Of a stretch of DNA of 64,000 nt, positions 27,715 through 37,046 are shown in pieces. This DNA is from Marinobacter caseinilyticus. GTDB lineage: Bacteria > Pseudomonadota > Gammaproteobacteria > Pseudomonadales > Oleiphilaceae. The DNA is taken from contig NZ_WUQJ01000037.1 of the NCBI RefSeq assembly GCF_011074955.1, positions 124,001 to 188,000 on the forward strand, given 5' to 3'. The notes beneath the pieces were generated by a model, which ran no database searches, had not been told where the DNA came from, and saw only the letters and a list, made by a program, of their open reading frames with translations. Position 1 is the stretch's first letter; each line of letters begins with the position of its first letter. The translations under genes and the position numbers were made by a program.

Positions 27715-27889
27715 AGACACCCTGTGAAATCGCTAAAGAAGAAAAAAGTTAAACAGCCATTATAGCTGTCGCTCTGTAGGTCTGCCACCAGATGGTTAGA
27801 TGGTGATCAACCTACTAAGTTTCAAGTGGCTGTATTATTAGCCTGCTGGCAATCCCTTTCGCCAGGGGTGTTGGCCCCGCATATCCCTA

Positions 27890-29635
27890 TTAATCTTTTT
27901 GGCGGTGTTGCTGCCGTAATTCTTGCCGCTCTTCCTCGGTCAGGTCGCTGATGCTGCTTTTCTTTGTCAGCAGCCTCGCCAACCGTTGTTTATAAGCGGC
28001 TTCTTTGTTCGGTGTCAGCATGTCGCGCGCGCCTGCCAAGGCGTTTTCCCGGGAAGGGAGGTGCTCAATGCCATCAAACAGTTTGTAGAACCGGGTGCGA
28101 GAGGCTGAATCGGTTGCCAGCGCTTTCATCAACCTTTTTTTGTCCCGGATCTCCTGCCGGAGTATCCATTCGGCAAAGCCAAGCGCCTGGTGTAGCTGGC
28201 GGTCCTCACGACACAGGTCACGGAATTCCGAGGCCATTTCCGGCGCCTCCAGTAATGCCTGGCACACCATGGTGTCGCGGCTGAGCTTTACATCGACGCG
28301 CGCTTCCTGGATGCGTGTCTGGCGCTCGCCATTACGATAGACATAGCCTTTTCGGTCGCCACTCTGGCCATTATTCTGCCAATCCCGGCGGCCGCCACAC
28401 AGGCGAAGCATCTCATGCCACATGGCATCCCGCAGTGTGCTACGGGGCATTTTGTTGAGCAAAGGCTCAACTCGGGCGCGGAGTTCTCCGCGATGTTCCG
28501 GGAGCGTCAGGTCTAAGCCTTCGCTTTGCCGGTTAAACAGGTAACGCGACAGTGGTGTGGCGCCGTCAATGCGTTGCTGAAACGCGTCGGAGCCTTCCTG
28601 TCGCACCAGTGTGTCTGGGTCTTCGCCATCCGGCAGCATTAGAAACTGCAGATGCAGGCCGTCGGCCATCAATTCAAGCGCGTTATCCATCGCGCGATCA
28701 GCCGCCTTATAGCCGGCTGCGTCGCCATCAAAACAGAACACCAGGTGTCTGACCTGGCGCAACAATGCGCTCAGGCTGTCCTGATTAGTGGCGGTGCCCA
28801 GCGTAGCAACGGCGTAATCAATACCGTGCTGAGCCAGGGCAACAACGTCCATATAGCCTTCGACCACCAGCAATTGATCCAGTTGTCGGATCGCCTGCTT
28901 GGCCTCGTACAGACCGTAAATCTCCCGGCTCTTGTGGAATACATCGGACTCGGGGGAGTTGATGTATTTCGCTTTGTCGTCGCCCAGTGTCCGGCCACCA
29001 AAGGCTATGGTCTTGCCCCGCGTGTTGCGGATCGGGAACATGATCCGGTTACGGAACAGGTCCCGGGGCCGGCCATAACGATCAGACACCGTGCCGGTTT
29101 CAATCAGCGGAGCGTGCAGGTCTTTATTGGCTGCATCAATCAGGGCCGTGCCGGCACCCGGGGCATAGCCAATCTGGTAGCGCTCAATGACGCTTTGGTT
29201 CAGGCCCCGCTGGGCCAGGTAATCCCGAGCAAAGGCGGCATCGCCGCCCTGCAGGGCCGAAGCGTAGAAGCGACTGGCGAAATCGAGCGCATCCGTAAGC
29301 GTTCGGGCTTGCTGCATTTCTTGCCGAACGCTTTGGTCGTAGGGCACTTCGAGCCCGGTTCGCCGGGCGAGTTCTTCAACGGCGTCGGTGAACCCGAGGC
29401 CGTCAAATTCGCGAACAAAACTGATCGCATCGCCATGGGCGCCACAGCCAAAACAGTGGTAAAACCCTTTGTCGGGTCGAACGTTGAAGGACGGCGTTTT
29501 TTCATCATGGAAAGGGCAGCGGGCCTTGTAGCTACCACCGGCTTTCTTGAGCGTAATGCGAGACCCAACCAGTTCGGCCAGATCCACTCTGTCCAACAGG
29601 TCTTCTACAAACCGTTGAGGGATCAATCCGCTCAT
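27890..29635 (-). CDS. dnaG: DNA primase
   Basis: Synthesises RNA primers for replication. Its 581 residues equal the E. coli length. The zinc-binding domain is CPFHDEKTPSF followed by FGCGAHG. The TOPRIM core contains LVVEGYMDVVAL, and FCFDGDAAG supplies the metal-binding acidic residues. The C-terminal helicase-binding domain starts near residue 430. A terminator-like hairpin lies between rpsU and this gene, as in E. coli, where it sets the low primase level. Confidence 0.98.
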   Translation of the reverse strand: MSGLIPQRFVEDLLDRVDLAELVGSRITLKKAGGSYKARCPFHDEKTPSFNVRPDKGFYHCFGCGAHGDAISFVREFDGLGFTDAVEELARRTGLEVPYDQSVRQEMQQARTLTDALDFASRFYASALQGGDAAFARDYLAQRGLNQSVIERYQIGYAPGAGTALIDAANKDLHAPLIETGTVSDRYGRPRDLFRNRIMFPIRNTRGKTIAFGGRTLGDDKAKYINSPESDVFHKSREIYGLYEAKQAIRQLDQLLVVEGYMDVVALAQHGIDYAVATLGTATNQDSLSALLRQVRHLVFCFDGDAAGYKAADRAMDNALELMADGLHLQFLMLPDGEDPDTLVRQEGSDAFQQRIDGATPLSRYLFNRQSEGLDLTLPEHRGELRARVEPLLNKMPRSTLRDAMWHEMLRLCGGRRDWQNNGQSGDRKGYVYRNGERQTRIQEARVDVKLSRDTMVCQALLEAPEMASEFRDLCREDRQLHQALGFAEWILRQEIRDKKRLMKALATDSASRTRFYKLFDGIEHLPSRENALAGARDMLTPNKEAAYKQRLARLLTKKSSISDLTEEERQELRQQHRQKD

Positions 29636-29690
29636 GCTGCCCCGCTAACAGAGAATACGCCGGCGTCAGTCCGGTCAAACCACCATAGCC

Positions 29691-29726
29691 AAAAATGCCG
29701 CCGAAGCCAGGCCCCGGCGGCATTTT
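29691..29726 (-). terminator. terminator between rpsU and dnaG
   Basis: An 11-bp stem AAAATGCCGCC/GGCGGCATTTT with a 13-nt GC-rich loop, flanked by T-rich sequence on the minus strand. It should attenuate rpsU transcripts before dnaG. Confidence 0.75.
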
Positions 29727-29804
29727 GGGTTTACTTCAGCTGCCACTCGGGAAACTGAGCAATCGGTCTTGGCGTACAGTAGAAAGCGATCAGGTACTTA
29801 AAAC

Positions 29805-30020
29805 TTAGTACAGGCGCTCAAACTTACGCTGTTCACGCTGAAGCTTCTTGAGATGACGCTTGACCGCAGCCGCTGCCTTGCGCTTACGAACCGCTGTCGG
29901 CTTCTCGTAATGTTCACGACGACGTACTTCCGACAGGACGCCTGCTTTTTCGCAGGAACGCTTGAAGCGACGCAGGGCTACGTCAAATGGCTCATTCTCT
30001 TTCACTTTAACAGCTGGCAT
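29805..30020 (-). CDS. rpsU: 30S ribosomal protein S21
   Basis: A 71-residue basic protein identical in plan to S21: MPAVKVKENEPFDVALRRFKR at the start and KKLQREQRKFERLY at the end. It is the first gene of the macromolecular synthesis operon. The ribosome site is AGGTAGGTG about 10 bases upstream. A sigma-70 promoter is visible at 30197-30226, giving a leader of about 170 nt. Confidence 0.98.
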   Translation of the reverse strand: MPAVKVKENEPFDVALRRFKRSCEKAGVLSEVRRREHYEKPTAVRKRKAAAAVKRHLKKLQREQRKFERLY

Positions 30021-30196
30021 TCGAAAATCACCTACCTGATAGAATCGGTTTCAAGGTTGGAAGAGTGCAGGACAGGTCTACCCATGCCTGATGCGGCACA
30101 TGGCGACTCAGTGTCCGCCAGCCTTGTGCTGCCTCTCTTCGACTTTTGCCTGGCCTCATTGAACAAAAATAGACCAGTGCATAATTAAGGGCGGCA

Positions 30197-30226
30197 ATGA
30201 TAGCGCTTCAGGTTGGTCAAGGTCAA
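30197..30226 (-). promoter_or_regulatory. sigma-70 promoter for rpsU-dnaG-rpoD
   Basis: On the minus strand a -35 TTGACC (30226-30221), an 18-bp spacer and a -10 TATCAT (30202-30197) are present. TTGACC is repeated immediately downstream, but that copy has a 12-bp spacer and is less likely to be used. Confidence 0.5.
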
Positions 30227-30265
30227 CGCCTTGGATTATTAATCCGGAGAGAAAGGCGGGCTTTC

Positions 30266-30274
30266 TGGTAAAAT
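30266..30274 (+). promoter_or_regulatory. extended -10 element for tsaD
   Basis: TGG followed by TAAAAT lies 42 bp before the tsaD ATG. No clear -35 is present, as is usual for extended -10 promoters. Confidence 0.4.
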
Positions 30275-30315
30275 AGCGGCACAGTCAAAAACGGCACTCA
30301 AACAAAGCGGACTTT

Positions 30316-31371
30316 ATGCTGATTCTTGGAATTGAAACCTCCTGCGACGAGACGGGAGTAGCGTTGTACCACAGCGAGCAGGGGTTGCTTGCCCATGCAT
30401 TGTTCAGTCAGGTCGACCTGCATGCCGACTATGGCGGTGTGGTGCCGGAGCTGGCCTCCCGGGACCACGTTCGTAAGTTGCTGCCGTTATGCGATCAGAT
30501 TATGACGGAGGCCGGTGTGGTGCGTGCTGACATCAACGGCATCGCCTACACCGCCGGGCCGGGCCTGATCGGGGCGCTGATGGTCGGGGGCGCGGTTGCG
30601 CATGCCCTGGGCTTTGCACTTGGCGTACCGGTGCTCGGCGTGCACCATATGGAAGGCCACTTGTTGGCACCCATGCTGGAGCCAAATCCGCCGGCGTTTC
30701 CCTTTATAGCCCTGCTGGTCTCGGGCGGTCACACCCAGTTGGTGGAAGTGGATGGCATCGGCCAGTATCAGTTGCTGGGCGAGTCGGTGGATGACGCCGC
30801 CGGTGAAGCTTTTGATAAAGCTGCCAAGATGCTGGGGCTGGATTATCCGGGCGGCCCTCGGGTAGCAGCCTTGGCTGAATTGGGCACGGCTGGCCGTTAC
30901 CGATTCCCGCGTCCAATGACCGACCGTCCGGGGCTGGCGTTCAGCTTCAGCGGGTTGAAAACCTATACGCTCAATACGGTGACTGCCGCAGAACAGGAAG
31001 GCGGTCTCGATGACCAGACCCGAGCCGATATCGCGCTGGCGTTCGAGTCGGCGGTGGTGGACACCCTGACCATCAAGTGCCGGCGGGCGCTGGAGCAGAC
31101 CGGCTGCAAACGCCTGGTTATCGCCGGCGGGGTCAGTGCCAACAAACGCTTGCGGGGTGCTCTGGAAACCATGACCCGTAAACTCCAAGCCGGGGTTTTT
31201 TACGCCCGTCACGAGTTCTGCACCGACAACGGCGCGATGATCGCCTATGCAGGCTGCCAGCGTTTGATGGCGGGCCAGCAGGACGGCGACCGAATTGTCT
31301 CGGTGCCGCGCTGGCCAATGGATACGCTGCCACCGATCACCGAGCCGTGCAGCAATGGATTGGTGGAATAA
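30316..31371 (+). CDS. tsaD: tRNA threonylcarbamoyladenosine transferase TsaD
   Basis: Catalytic subunit of the complex that places threonylcarbamoyl on A37 of ANN-reading tRNAs. It has 351 residues starting MLILGIETSCDETGVALY. The metal-binding histidines are in GVHHMEGHLLAP, the phosphate motif is LLVSGGHTQLV, and the C-terminal region has GGVSANKRLR and CTDNGAMIAYAG. It is divergent from rpsU, the usual arrangement. Confidence 0.97.
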   Translation: MLILGIETSCDETGVALYHSEQGLLAHALFSQVDLHADYGGVVPELASRDHVRKLLPLCDQIMTEAGVVRADINGIAYTAGPGLIGALMVGGAVAHALGFALGVPVLGVHHMEGHLLAPMLEPNPPAFPFIALLVSGGHTQLVEVDGIGQYQLLGESVDDAAGEAFDKAAKMLGLDYPGGPRVAALAELGTAGRYRFPRPMTDRPGLAFSFSGLKTYTLNTVTAAEQEGGLDDQTRADIALAFESAVVDTLTIKCRRALEQTGCKRLVIAGGVSANKRLRGALETMTRKLQAGVFYARHEFCTDNGAMIAYAGCQRLMAGQQDGDRIVSVPRWPMDTLPPITEPCSNGLVE

Positions 31372-31413
31372 GCGGCCTGGTGAACGACGGACGTCAGGGC
31401 TGTGTGCCGGCGT

Positions 31414-31995
31414 CTAAAGCTTGGTTTCCCGGTGCTGGGCCAGACGGATCAGGTTGTTGCGGTGACGCACCACGATCAGGATGGCGAGCAAACCAAATAA
31501 CGGCAAGGTGGACGGCTCGATGATGGCACTGACCACGGGGCCAGTGACGGCCGCCAGCACCGACGCCAGTGATGACAAGTGCCACCGCCACATGGCCAGG
31601 GCCCAAATGGCAGCCAATACCAGCGTGGTCGCGGGTGCCAGGGCCAGTCCGGCACCCAGCGCGGTGGCGACGCCTTTGCCGCCCTGAAAACGGTAGAAGA
31701 CCGGTACCATGTGCCCGGTCACCGCGCACAAGGCCACCACTGCCTGGGTAACCACTGACAGGTCGAACTGTATGGCCAGCCACACCGGCAGCCACCCTTT
31801 GGCGGCGTCCAGTGCCAGCGTTATTACGGCCGGCAACCAGCCCCCAACACGGTACACATTGGTGGCGCCCGGATTGCTGGAGCCTTGGGCGCGTGGGTCG
31901 GGCAAGTGAAAACCACGGCAAACGGGGATGGCAAACAGCACCGAGCCGGCGAGATAGGCCAAGACGCAGAGCAGAACGAGAAACAGAGGTTCCAT
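31414..31995 (-). CDS. plsY: glycerol-3-phosphate acyltransferase PlsY
   Basis: Membrane enzyme using acyl phosphate to acylate glycerol-3-phosphate. The start at ATG 31995 (MEPLFLVLLCVLAYLAGSVL) gives 193 residues; the longer frame adds a hydrophilic leader and is rejected. There are about five membrane helices. The active loops GSSNPGATNVYRVGG, GHMVPVFYRFQGGKGVAT and VVRHRNN near the C-terminus are all present. It is convergent with tsaD and divergent from folB. Confidence 0.95.
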   Translation of the reverse strand: MEPLFLVLLCVLAYLAGSVLFAIPVCRGFHLPDPRAQGSSNPGATNVYRVGGWLPAVITLALDAAKGWLPVWLAIQFDLSVVTQAVVALCAVTGHMVPVFYRFQGGKGVATALGAGLALAPATTLVLAAIWALAMWRWHLSSLASVLAAVTGPVVSAIIEPSTLPLFGLLAILIVVRHRNNLIRLAQHRETKL

Positions 31996-32151
31996 AGGCA
32001 AAGACTTGCAGTGGTGGTTTATGCGAAAATCGCCCCGCGCAACTGGCACGTGTGCACCTGACCTAAGGTATCGGGTTGGCGTGTGGCAATCAATCAGCCA
32101 TCAGTCGGTTATCCGATGTGAATGGTGCAGCGGCTCTGGGGTAATCACTGG

Positions 32152-32511
32152 GTGACGGATAAAGTACTGATCGAAGGCCTGGCGGTGGAGGCGGTTATTG
32201 GCGTCTATGACTGGGAGCGTGAGGTCTGTCAGCGGCTGCTGATTGATCTGGAGCTGGTCTGGGACAACCGGGTGCCGGGTGCGTCGGATCAGGTCGCCGA
32301 TGCGTTGGATTACGCTGCCGTCAGTCATTATGTTATGGAGCATTTTCAGACACATCAGCCTCAGTTGTTGGAAGCCGCCGCAGAGTTGTTGGCGCAGAAT
32401 ATACAATCGGAATTTGGTGTGGTCGGATTGCGTTTGACGATTCGCAAACCGGGCGCGGTCGCCGAGGCCTATTCGGTCGGCGTCAGCATTGAGCGGGGGC
32501 AGTTAGGGTGA
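32152..32511 (+). CDS. folB: dihydroneopterin aldolase FolB
   Basis: Folate pathway enzyme. The GTG at 32152 gives 119 residues (VTDKVLIEGLAVEAVIGVYDWER), the normal family length; an ATG 30 bases upstream is possible, and the ribosome site (GGGG about 11 bases before the GTG) does not settle it. The catalytic lysine is in LTIRKPGAV and the pterin-binding glutamate in EAVIGVYDWE. It overlaps the next gene by four bases (GTGA), so the two are translationally coupled. Confidence 0.9.
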   Translation: MTDKVLIEGLAVEAVIGVYDWEREVCQRLLIDLELVWDNRVPGASDQVADALDYAAVSHYVMEHFQTHQPQLLEAAAELLAQNIQSEFGVVGLRLTIRKPGAVAEAYSVGVSIERGQLG

Positions 32512-33035
32512 CGGAACCGGTGACTGTCTACATCAGCATTGGCAGCAATATCGAGCGTGAGCATCATGTTACGGTGGCCCTGGACGCCTTGGCTGCGCGT
32601 TTTGGCGAGCTCGAGATTTCCTCCGTCTATGAGAGTGAGGCGATTGGCTTTGACGGCGCGCATTTTCTGAATCTGGTGGTAGGGGTACAGACCGCGCTCT
32701 CCGTTGCGGCTCTGTCCAAGGTGTTTAAGGCCCTTGAGGCCGATCATGGCCGCCGCCGCGATGTTGCCAAATTCAGTGCCCGGACAATGGATCTGGATAT
32801 CCTGACGTACGGCGATCGCACCGGCATTGTTGACGGGGTCGAATTGCCCCGGGGTGAGATTCTGAAGAATGCGTTTGTACTGCGGCCACTGGCGGAAATC
32901 GCACCGGCGGCGATACACCCGCTCACCATGAAAACCTACTACCAGCTCTGGCAAGACTATGATCGGCCGCAAAAGCTATGGCCGGTTGTCTTTACCTGGC
33001 GCAACCGGCCTATCTCCCCACGTTCTTCCGACTAG
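32508..33035 (+). CDS. divergent FolK (HPPK) paralogue
   Basis: A 175-residue member of the hydroxymethyldihydropterin pyrophosphokinase family, starting with GTG inside the folB stop. It has ISIGSNIERE, a HFLNLVV segment and ARTMDLDILTYGD, the metal-binding DLD. It lacks the canonical W-GPRTLDLDLLLYG context and the SPxYxTxPxG loop, and the C-terminus is unusual. A canonical folK occurs at 36537-37043, so this copy may have a different substrate or a regulatory role. A similar folB-adjacent paralogue exists in Pseudomonas. Confidence 0.8.
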   Translation: MTEPVTVYISIGSNIEREHHVTVALDALAARFGELEISSVYESEAIGFDGAHFLNLVVGVQTALSVAALSKVFKALEADHGRRRDVAKFSARTMDLDILTYGDRTGIVDGVELPRGEILKNAFVLRPLAEIAPAAIHPLTMKTYYQLWQDYDRPQKLWPVVFTWRNRPISPRSSD

Positions 33036-33067
33036 CGCCTGACGGACGTGTCATGATTGGCTGGACC

Positions 33068-34735
33068 TTAAAAGCCATTCTTGTGCCGGTTACGAAAAAG
33101 CCGAATCAAACCATCGGTTGAGCTGTCGGTGGCACCTTGGTCTCCACCAGACTGAAGCAGGCGGTCAAGAATGCCCTCACCGAGCTGCTTGCCCAGCTCC
33201 ACGCCCCACTGGTCGAATGAATCCACATCCCAGATCACGCCCTGAGTGTAAGTCTTATGCTCATACAGAGCGATCAGGGCACCCACCGTGCGTGGCGTGG
33301 CGCGTTCAAACAGCAGCGTATTGCTGGGCTTATTGCCGGGAATGACCTTGTGACGGGCCAGCCGGTTGATGGCGTTCTCATCCAGCCCCTGAGCCGCAAG
33401 CTCTGCCCGGGCCTCGTCTTCGGTCTTGCCTTGCATCAGTGCCTGGGTTTGGCTCAGGCAGTTGGCAAAGAGGATGGCATGGTGATTGCCTACGGGGTTG
33501 TGGGTGTGCAGTGGGATGATGAAATCCGCCGGTGACAACTTGGTGCCTTGGTGCAGGAGCTGATGGTAGGCGTGTTGGCCATTGGCGCCGGCGCCGCCCC
33601 AAATAATGGGGCCGGTCTGATAATTCACCGGCTCGCCGGCCTGGGTGACACATTTGCCGTTGCTTTCCATGTCCAACTGCTGAAGGTGGGCGGGCAGCCC
33701 TCGCAGATAATGATCGTAGGGCAGAATCGCGTGCGCATCGGCACCCCAGAAATTACCGTACCAGATACCCAGCAGCGCCAGAATAACCGGTAGGTTTTCT
33801 TCCAATGGTGCGGTCCGGAAATGTTGGTCCATGGCATTGGCACCGGCCAGCAGGCCGCGGAAGTTGTCCATGCCAATGGTCAGTGCGGTGGGCAGGCCAA
33901 TGGCCGACCAGAGCGAATAGCGGCCGCCAACCCAGTCCCACATCGGAAAAATGTTCTCTTCGGCGATGCCGAATTTGACCGCTTCTTTGGCATTGGCGGT
34001 GACCGCCACAAAATGTTTGCTGATGCGTTCTTCCGAGCCGCCATTGTGCAGAAACCATTCCCGCGCTACCCGGGTGTTTTCAAGGGTTTCCTGGGTGCGG
34101 AACGATTTCGACTGGATCAGGAACAGCGTGGTTTCCGGATTGATGTGTCGCAATACTTCGGTGATATGGCTGCCGTCAATATTGGCCACGTAATGACAGT
34201 TCAGACGCCCATGCCAATATGGCTTCAATGATGCCGAGACCAGCTTCGGGCCGAGGAACGAGCCGCCGATGCCAATGCTGACCACGTCGGTGAAGGGCTT
34301 GTTGGTGAAACCTCGCCACTGGGTGCTGTTGACTCGCCAGACGAATTCTTCCATGCGTGCCAGGGTGTCACGTATCTCCGGCATGATGTCGGTGCCATCG
34401 ACCTTAACCGGCTCATCCGACAAGTTGCGCAATGCCACATGCAGGGCTGGCCGATTCTCGGTGACATTGACACGATCGCCCCGGAACATGGCCTCTATTC
34501 GTGCAGGCAGTTGGCAGCTCCTGGCCAGGGTGAACAGATGCTGGAGGGTTTCCTCGGTCACCAGGTTTTTGGAGTAGTCCAGTGCCAGACCTGCGGCTTC
34601 CAAAAAGTAACGTTCAAACCGCTTGGGGTCCCGGTTGAACAGATCGCGCATGTGGAGGTACTTGATGTCGGCCTGATGATCGATCAGCGCCTGCCATTCC
34701 GGACGGCTTGTCAGGGTTTGGGGGGCCTGTGGCAT
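33068..34735 (-). CDS. pgi: glucose-6-phosphate isomerase
   Basis: Interconverts glucose-6-phosphate and fructose-6-phosphate. It has 555 residues, the usual length. Signatures are DVVSIGIGGSFLGPKLV, VGGRYSLWSAIGLP (PGI signature 1 region), the catalytic glutamate region DMESNGK, and the C-terminal YEHKTYTQGVIWDVDSFDQW. It is convergent with the folB operon and is monocistronic or leads the strand after panC. Confidence 0.97.
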   Translation of the reverse strand: MPQAPQTLTSRPEWQALIDHQADIKYLHMRDLFNRDPKRFERYFLEAAGLALDYSKNLVTEETLQHLFTLARSCQLPARIEAMFRGDRVNVTENRPALHVALRNLSDEPVKVDGTDIMPEIRDTLARMEEFVWRVNSTQWRGFTNKPFTDVVSIGIGGSFLGPKLVSASLKPYWHGRLNCHYVANIDGSHITEVLRHINPETTLFLIQSKSFRTQETLENTRVAREWFLHNGGSEERISKHFVAVTANAKEAVKFGIAEENIFPMWDWVGGRYSLWSAIGLPTALTIGMDNFRGLLAGANAMDQHFRTAPLEENLPVILALLGIWYGNFWGADAHAILPYDHYLRGLPAHLQQLDMESNGKCVTQAGEPVNYQTGPIIWGGAGANGQHAYHQLLHQGTKLSPADFIIPLHTHNPVGNHHAILFANCLSQTQALMQGKTEDEARAELAAQGLDENAINRLARHKVIPGNKPSNTLLFERATPRTVGALIALYEHKTYTQGVIWDVDSFDQWGVELGKQLGEGILDRLLQSGGDQGATDSSTDGLIRLFRNRHKNGF

Positions 34736-34780
34736 GGCAGAATCCTTCCAGTTAATAATCGTTTTGGCGGCGAGTCCGCA

Positions 34781-35629
34781 TCAGCGTGTGACTGACAGGT
34801 TGTCGATTAATCGTGTAGTGCCGAGAAAGGCGGCCATCAGAATGGTCAGTTGCGGGTCTGCCGGCTGCGCCGGTTTGAGCGTGCGACTGTTGACGATGGC
34901 AATGTAATCGGGGTGAAAGCCTGCGGCCAAGAGCTGGTTGTAAGCGTCTTGCTCCAATTGAGTGTATTCGGTCTCGCCCTGCGCGAGTCGGGCGGCCATG
35001 TGTTCCATGGCCGCGAAGATGGCGGGCGCGCGGGCTCGCTCGTCGGCGGACAGATAGCCGTTGCGCGAGCTTTTCGCAACGCCATCGGCATCGCGGACGG
35101 TGGGGGCGCCGATCACCTCGACAGGAATGAACAAGTCTCGGGTGAGTTTGCGAATGACCGCCAGTTGCTGAAAATCTTTCTCCCCAAACACGGCAACATC
35201 GGGCTGGACCATATTGAACAGCATGGTGACCACAGTGGCGACACCGGCAAAATGGCCTGGCCGACTGGCACCGCAGTAGCCGTCGCTGACCTCGGGTACC
35301 GTCACCTGAGTGTGGCGGGCCAGACCTTCGGGGTAAAGCTCCTCCACGGAGGGCGCAAAGATCAGACTGTTGCCTGCCGCCTGGAGCCGTTCCTGGTCAT
35401 CGCGCAGGGTTCTCGGGTAGCTGTCCAGATCTTCATTGGCACCGAACTGCATCGGGTTAATGAAAATGCTGGTCACCACAATGTCGGCCGCGCGACGTGC
35501 CTGCTCCACCAGGGATATATGGCCTTCGTGCAGGTTGCCCATGGTCGGCACCAGGCCGATACGCTTGCCTTGTTGGCGGTAGCCGTTGAGCACGGCGCGT
35601 AATTCTTTCAGCGTATGAATGGTTCTCAT
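34781..35629 (-). CDS. panC: pantothenate synthetase
   Basis: Ligates pantoate and beta-alanine. It has 282 residues with the nucleotide-binding PTMGNLHEGHISLV (the HxGH motif), MQFGANEDLDSYPRT, FGEKDFQQLAVIRK and a KMSKS-like SSRNGYLS. The start overlaps the panB stop by four bases (ATGA), indicating coupling. No panD is nearby. Confidence 0.97.
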   Translation of the reverse strand: MRTIHTLKELRAVLNGYRQQGKRIGLVPTMGNLHEGHISLVEQARRAADIVVTSIFINPMQFGANEDLDSYPRTLRDDQERLQAAGNSLIFAPSVEELYPEGLARHTQVTVPEVSDGYCGASRPGHFAGVATVVTMLFNMVQPDVAVFGEKDFQQLAVIRKLTRDLFIPVEVIGAPTVRDADGVAKSSRNGYLSADERARAPAIFAAMEHMAARLAQGETEYTQLEQDAYNQLLAAGFHPDYIAIVNSRTLKPAQPADPQLTILMAAFLGTTRLIDNLSVTR

Positions 35630-36420
35630 GCTTTGAACGTGTGCTCCTCGCTGGGGAAGGTGCGATCTTTGACGGCCTCGTGGTAGGCCTCAATGGCACC
35701 TTGAACGCTTCCGGTCTCGGTCATGAAGTTTTTCACAAATTTAGGTCGTCTTCCGGGTGTGACGCCCAGCATGTCATGAAGCACCAACACCTGGCCGTCA
35801 GTGTCGGCGCCCGCGCCAATGCCAATGACCGGCGCTTTAACCGCCTGGGTGATGCGAGCGGCCAGGACGGCGGGCACGCATTCCAGCAGGATCACGTCGG
35901 CGCCCGCCGCTTCCAGTTGGCAGGCATGTTCGATCATCATTTCGGCCTGCTTTTCGTCTCGGCCCTGAACTTTATAGCCGCCGAGTTTGTTGACGAACTG
36001 AGGCGTCAGGCCGAGGTGGGCGCAGACAGGAATGCCTCGCTCGCTGAGTGCGGCAATGGTATCGGTCATCCAGTCGGTGCCTTCCAGCTTCACCATGTGG
36101 GCGCCGGCTCGCATCAGTTCCGCGGCATTGTCCAGTGCCGCCGTCGTGGTGCCGTAGCTCATGAACGGCATATCTGCCATCACCAGGGCGCCTCGATTGC
36201 CCTTGGCCACGGAGCGGACGTGATAACACATATGCTCCATGGTCACAGGCAGTGTGCTGTCATGACCTTGCAGTACCATGCCCAGGGAGTCACCGATGAG
36301 GATGACGTCGATGCCGGCCTCGCTGACCACTTGAGCAAAAGCCGCATCGTAGGCGGTAAGCACCGAAAACGTCTCACCATTGCGCTTGTATTCGCGCAGG
36401 GTATTTATCGTAACAGCCAT
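35626..36420 (-). CDS. panB: ketopantoate hydroxymethyltransferase
   Basis: First committed step of pantothenate synthesis. It has 264 residues with LTAYDAAFAQVVSEAGIDVILIGDSLGM in its N-terminal part, HLGLTPQ, and the C-terminal GIGAGADTDGQVLVLHDMLG. AAGGA lies four bases before the ATG. It sits 116 bp downstream of folK and overlaps panC. Confidence 0.97.
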   Translation of the reverse strand: MAVTINTLREYKRNGETFSVLTAYDAAFAQVVSEAGIDVILIGDSLGMVLQGHDSTLPVTMEHMCYHVRSVAKGNRGALVMADMPFMSYGTTTAALDNAAELMRAGAHMVKLEGTDWMTDTIAALSERGIPVCAHLGLTPQFVNKLGGYKVQGRDEKQAEMMIEHACQLEAAGADVILLECVPAVLAARITQAVKAPVIGIGAGADTDGQVLVLHDMLGVTPGRRPKFVKNFMTETGSVQGAIEAYHEAVKDRTFPSEEHTFKA

Positions 36421-36536
36421 AGAATCCTTGCCTTTTGGGTGGATGGGCCAAGACTGCGTCGGGGTATCCGACAGGGTAGGGCTTAAGGTTAATGCCGCTT
36501 AGGCTGAGAGGCAAGCCGGCTAAGTGTGTGAATCTG

Positions 36537-37043
36537 TTACAGCGGCGGGTCTTTGGCCACGGGTTTAAGCCGCTGCAGGCCATTGTCCGGGCACCGACTG
36601 CGCAGCGAAGCCACTGTGCGGCCATCGGGGAGCTGCAGCTCCGGCGTCAGATCGAGGAGGGGTTGGAGCACAAAATCACGTTGCGGTAATTCGGCATGGG
36701 GTACGGTCAACCGGTCGTTCTGGACCACTTGCTGGCCGTAGAGCAGCAGGTCCAGGTCCAGGGTGCGTGGACCCCAATGCTCGGTGCGTTGGCGGCCGTG
36801 GGCCCGTTCAATGCGTTGCAGGTGGTCCAGCAGGGCCAGGGGCGAAAGGTCCGTTGTCAGCATGGCTGCGCCATTGACGAAGTCGGGCTGATCCTGGGGG
36901 CCAACCGGACGGCTGCGATAAAAGGGTGACTGCGCCATCAGGGTGGTTTGCGGCAATGCGGCCAAGGCGGCAATCGCGCCGGCCAACTGGTTTAGGGGGG
37001 CGGCGAGATTGCTGCCCAGCCCAATATACGCGGTGACCGACAC
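36537..37043 (-). CDS. folK: 2-amino-4-hydroxy-6-hydroxymethyldihydropteridine pyrophosphokinase
   Basis: The canonical FolK of the window, 168 residues from a GTG start. It has YIGLGSNLAAP, SPFYRSRPVGPQDQPDFVNGA and HWGPRTLDLDLLLYG, with both magnesium-binding aspartates. It follows pcnB by three bases, as in most gammaproteobacteria, so the operon probably runs pcnB-folK-panB-panC. Confidence 0.96.
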   Translation of the reverse strand: MSVTAYIGLGSNLAAPLNQLAGAIAALAALPQTTLMAQSPFYRSRPVGPQDQPDFVNGAAMLTTDLSPLALLDHLQRIERAHGRQRTEHWGPRTLDLDLLLYGQQVVQNDRLTVPHAELPQRDFVLQPLLDLTPELQLPDGRTVASLRSRCPDNGLQRLKPVAKDPPL

Positions 37044-37046
37044 CGG

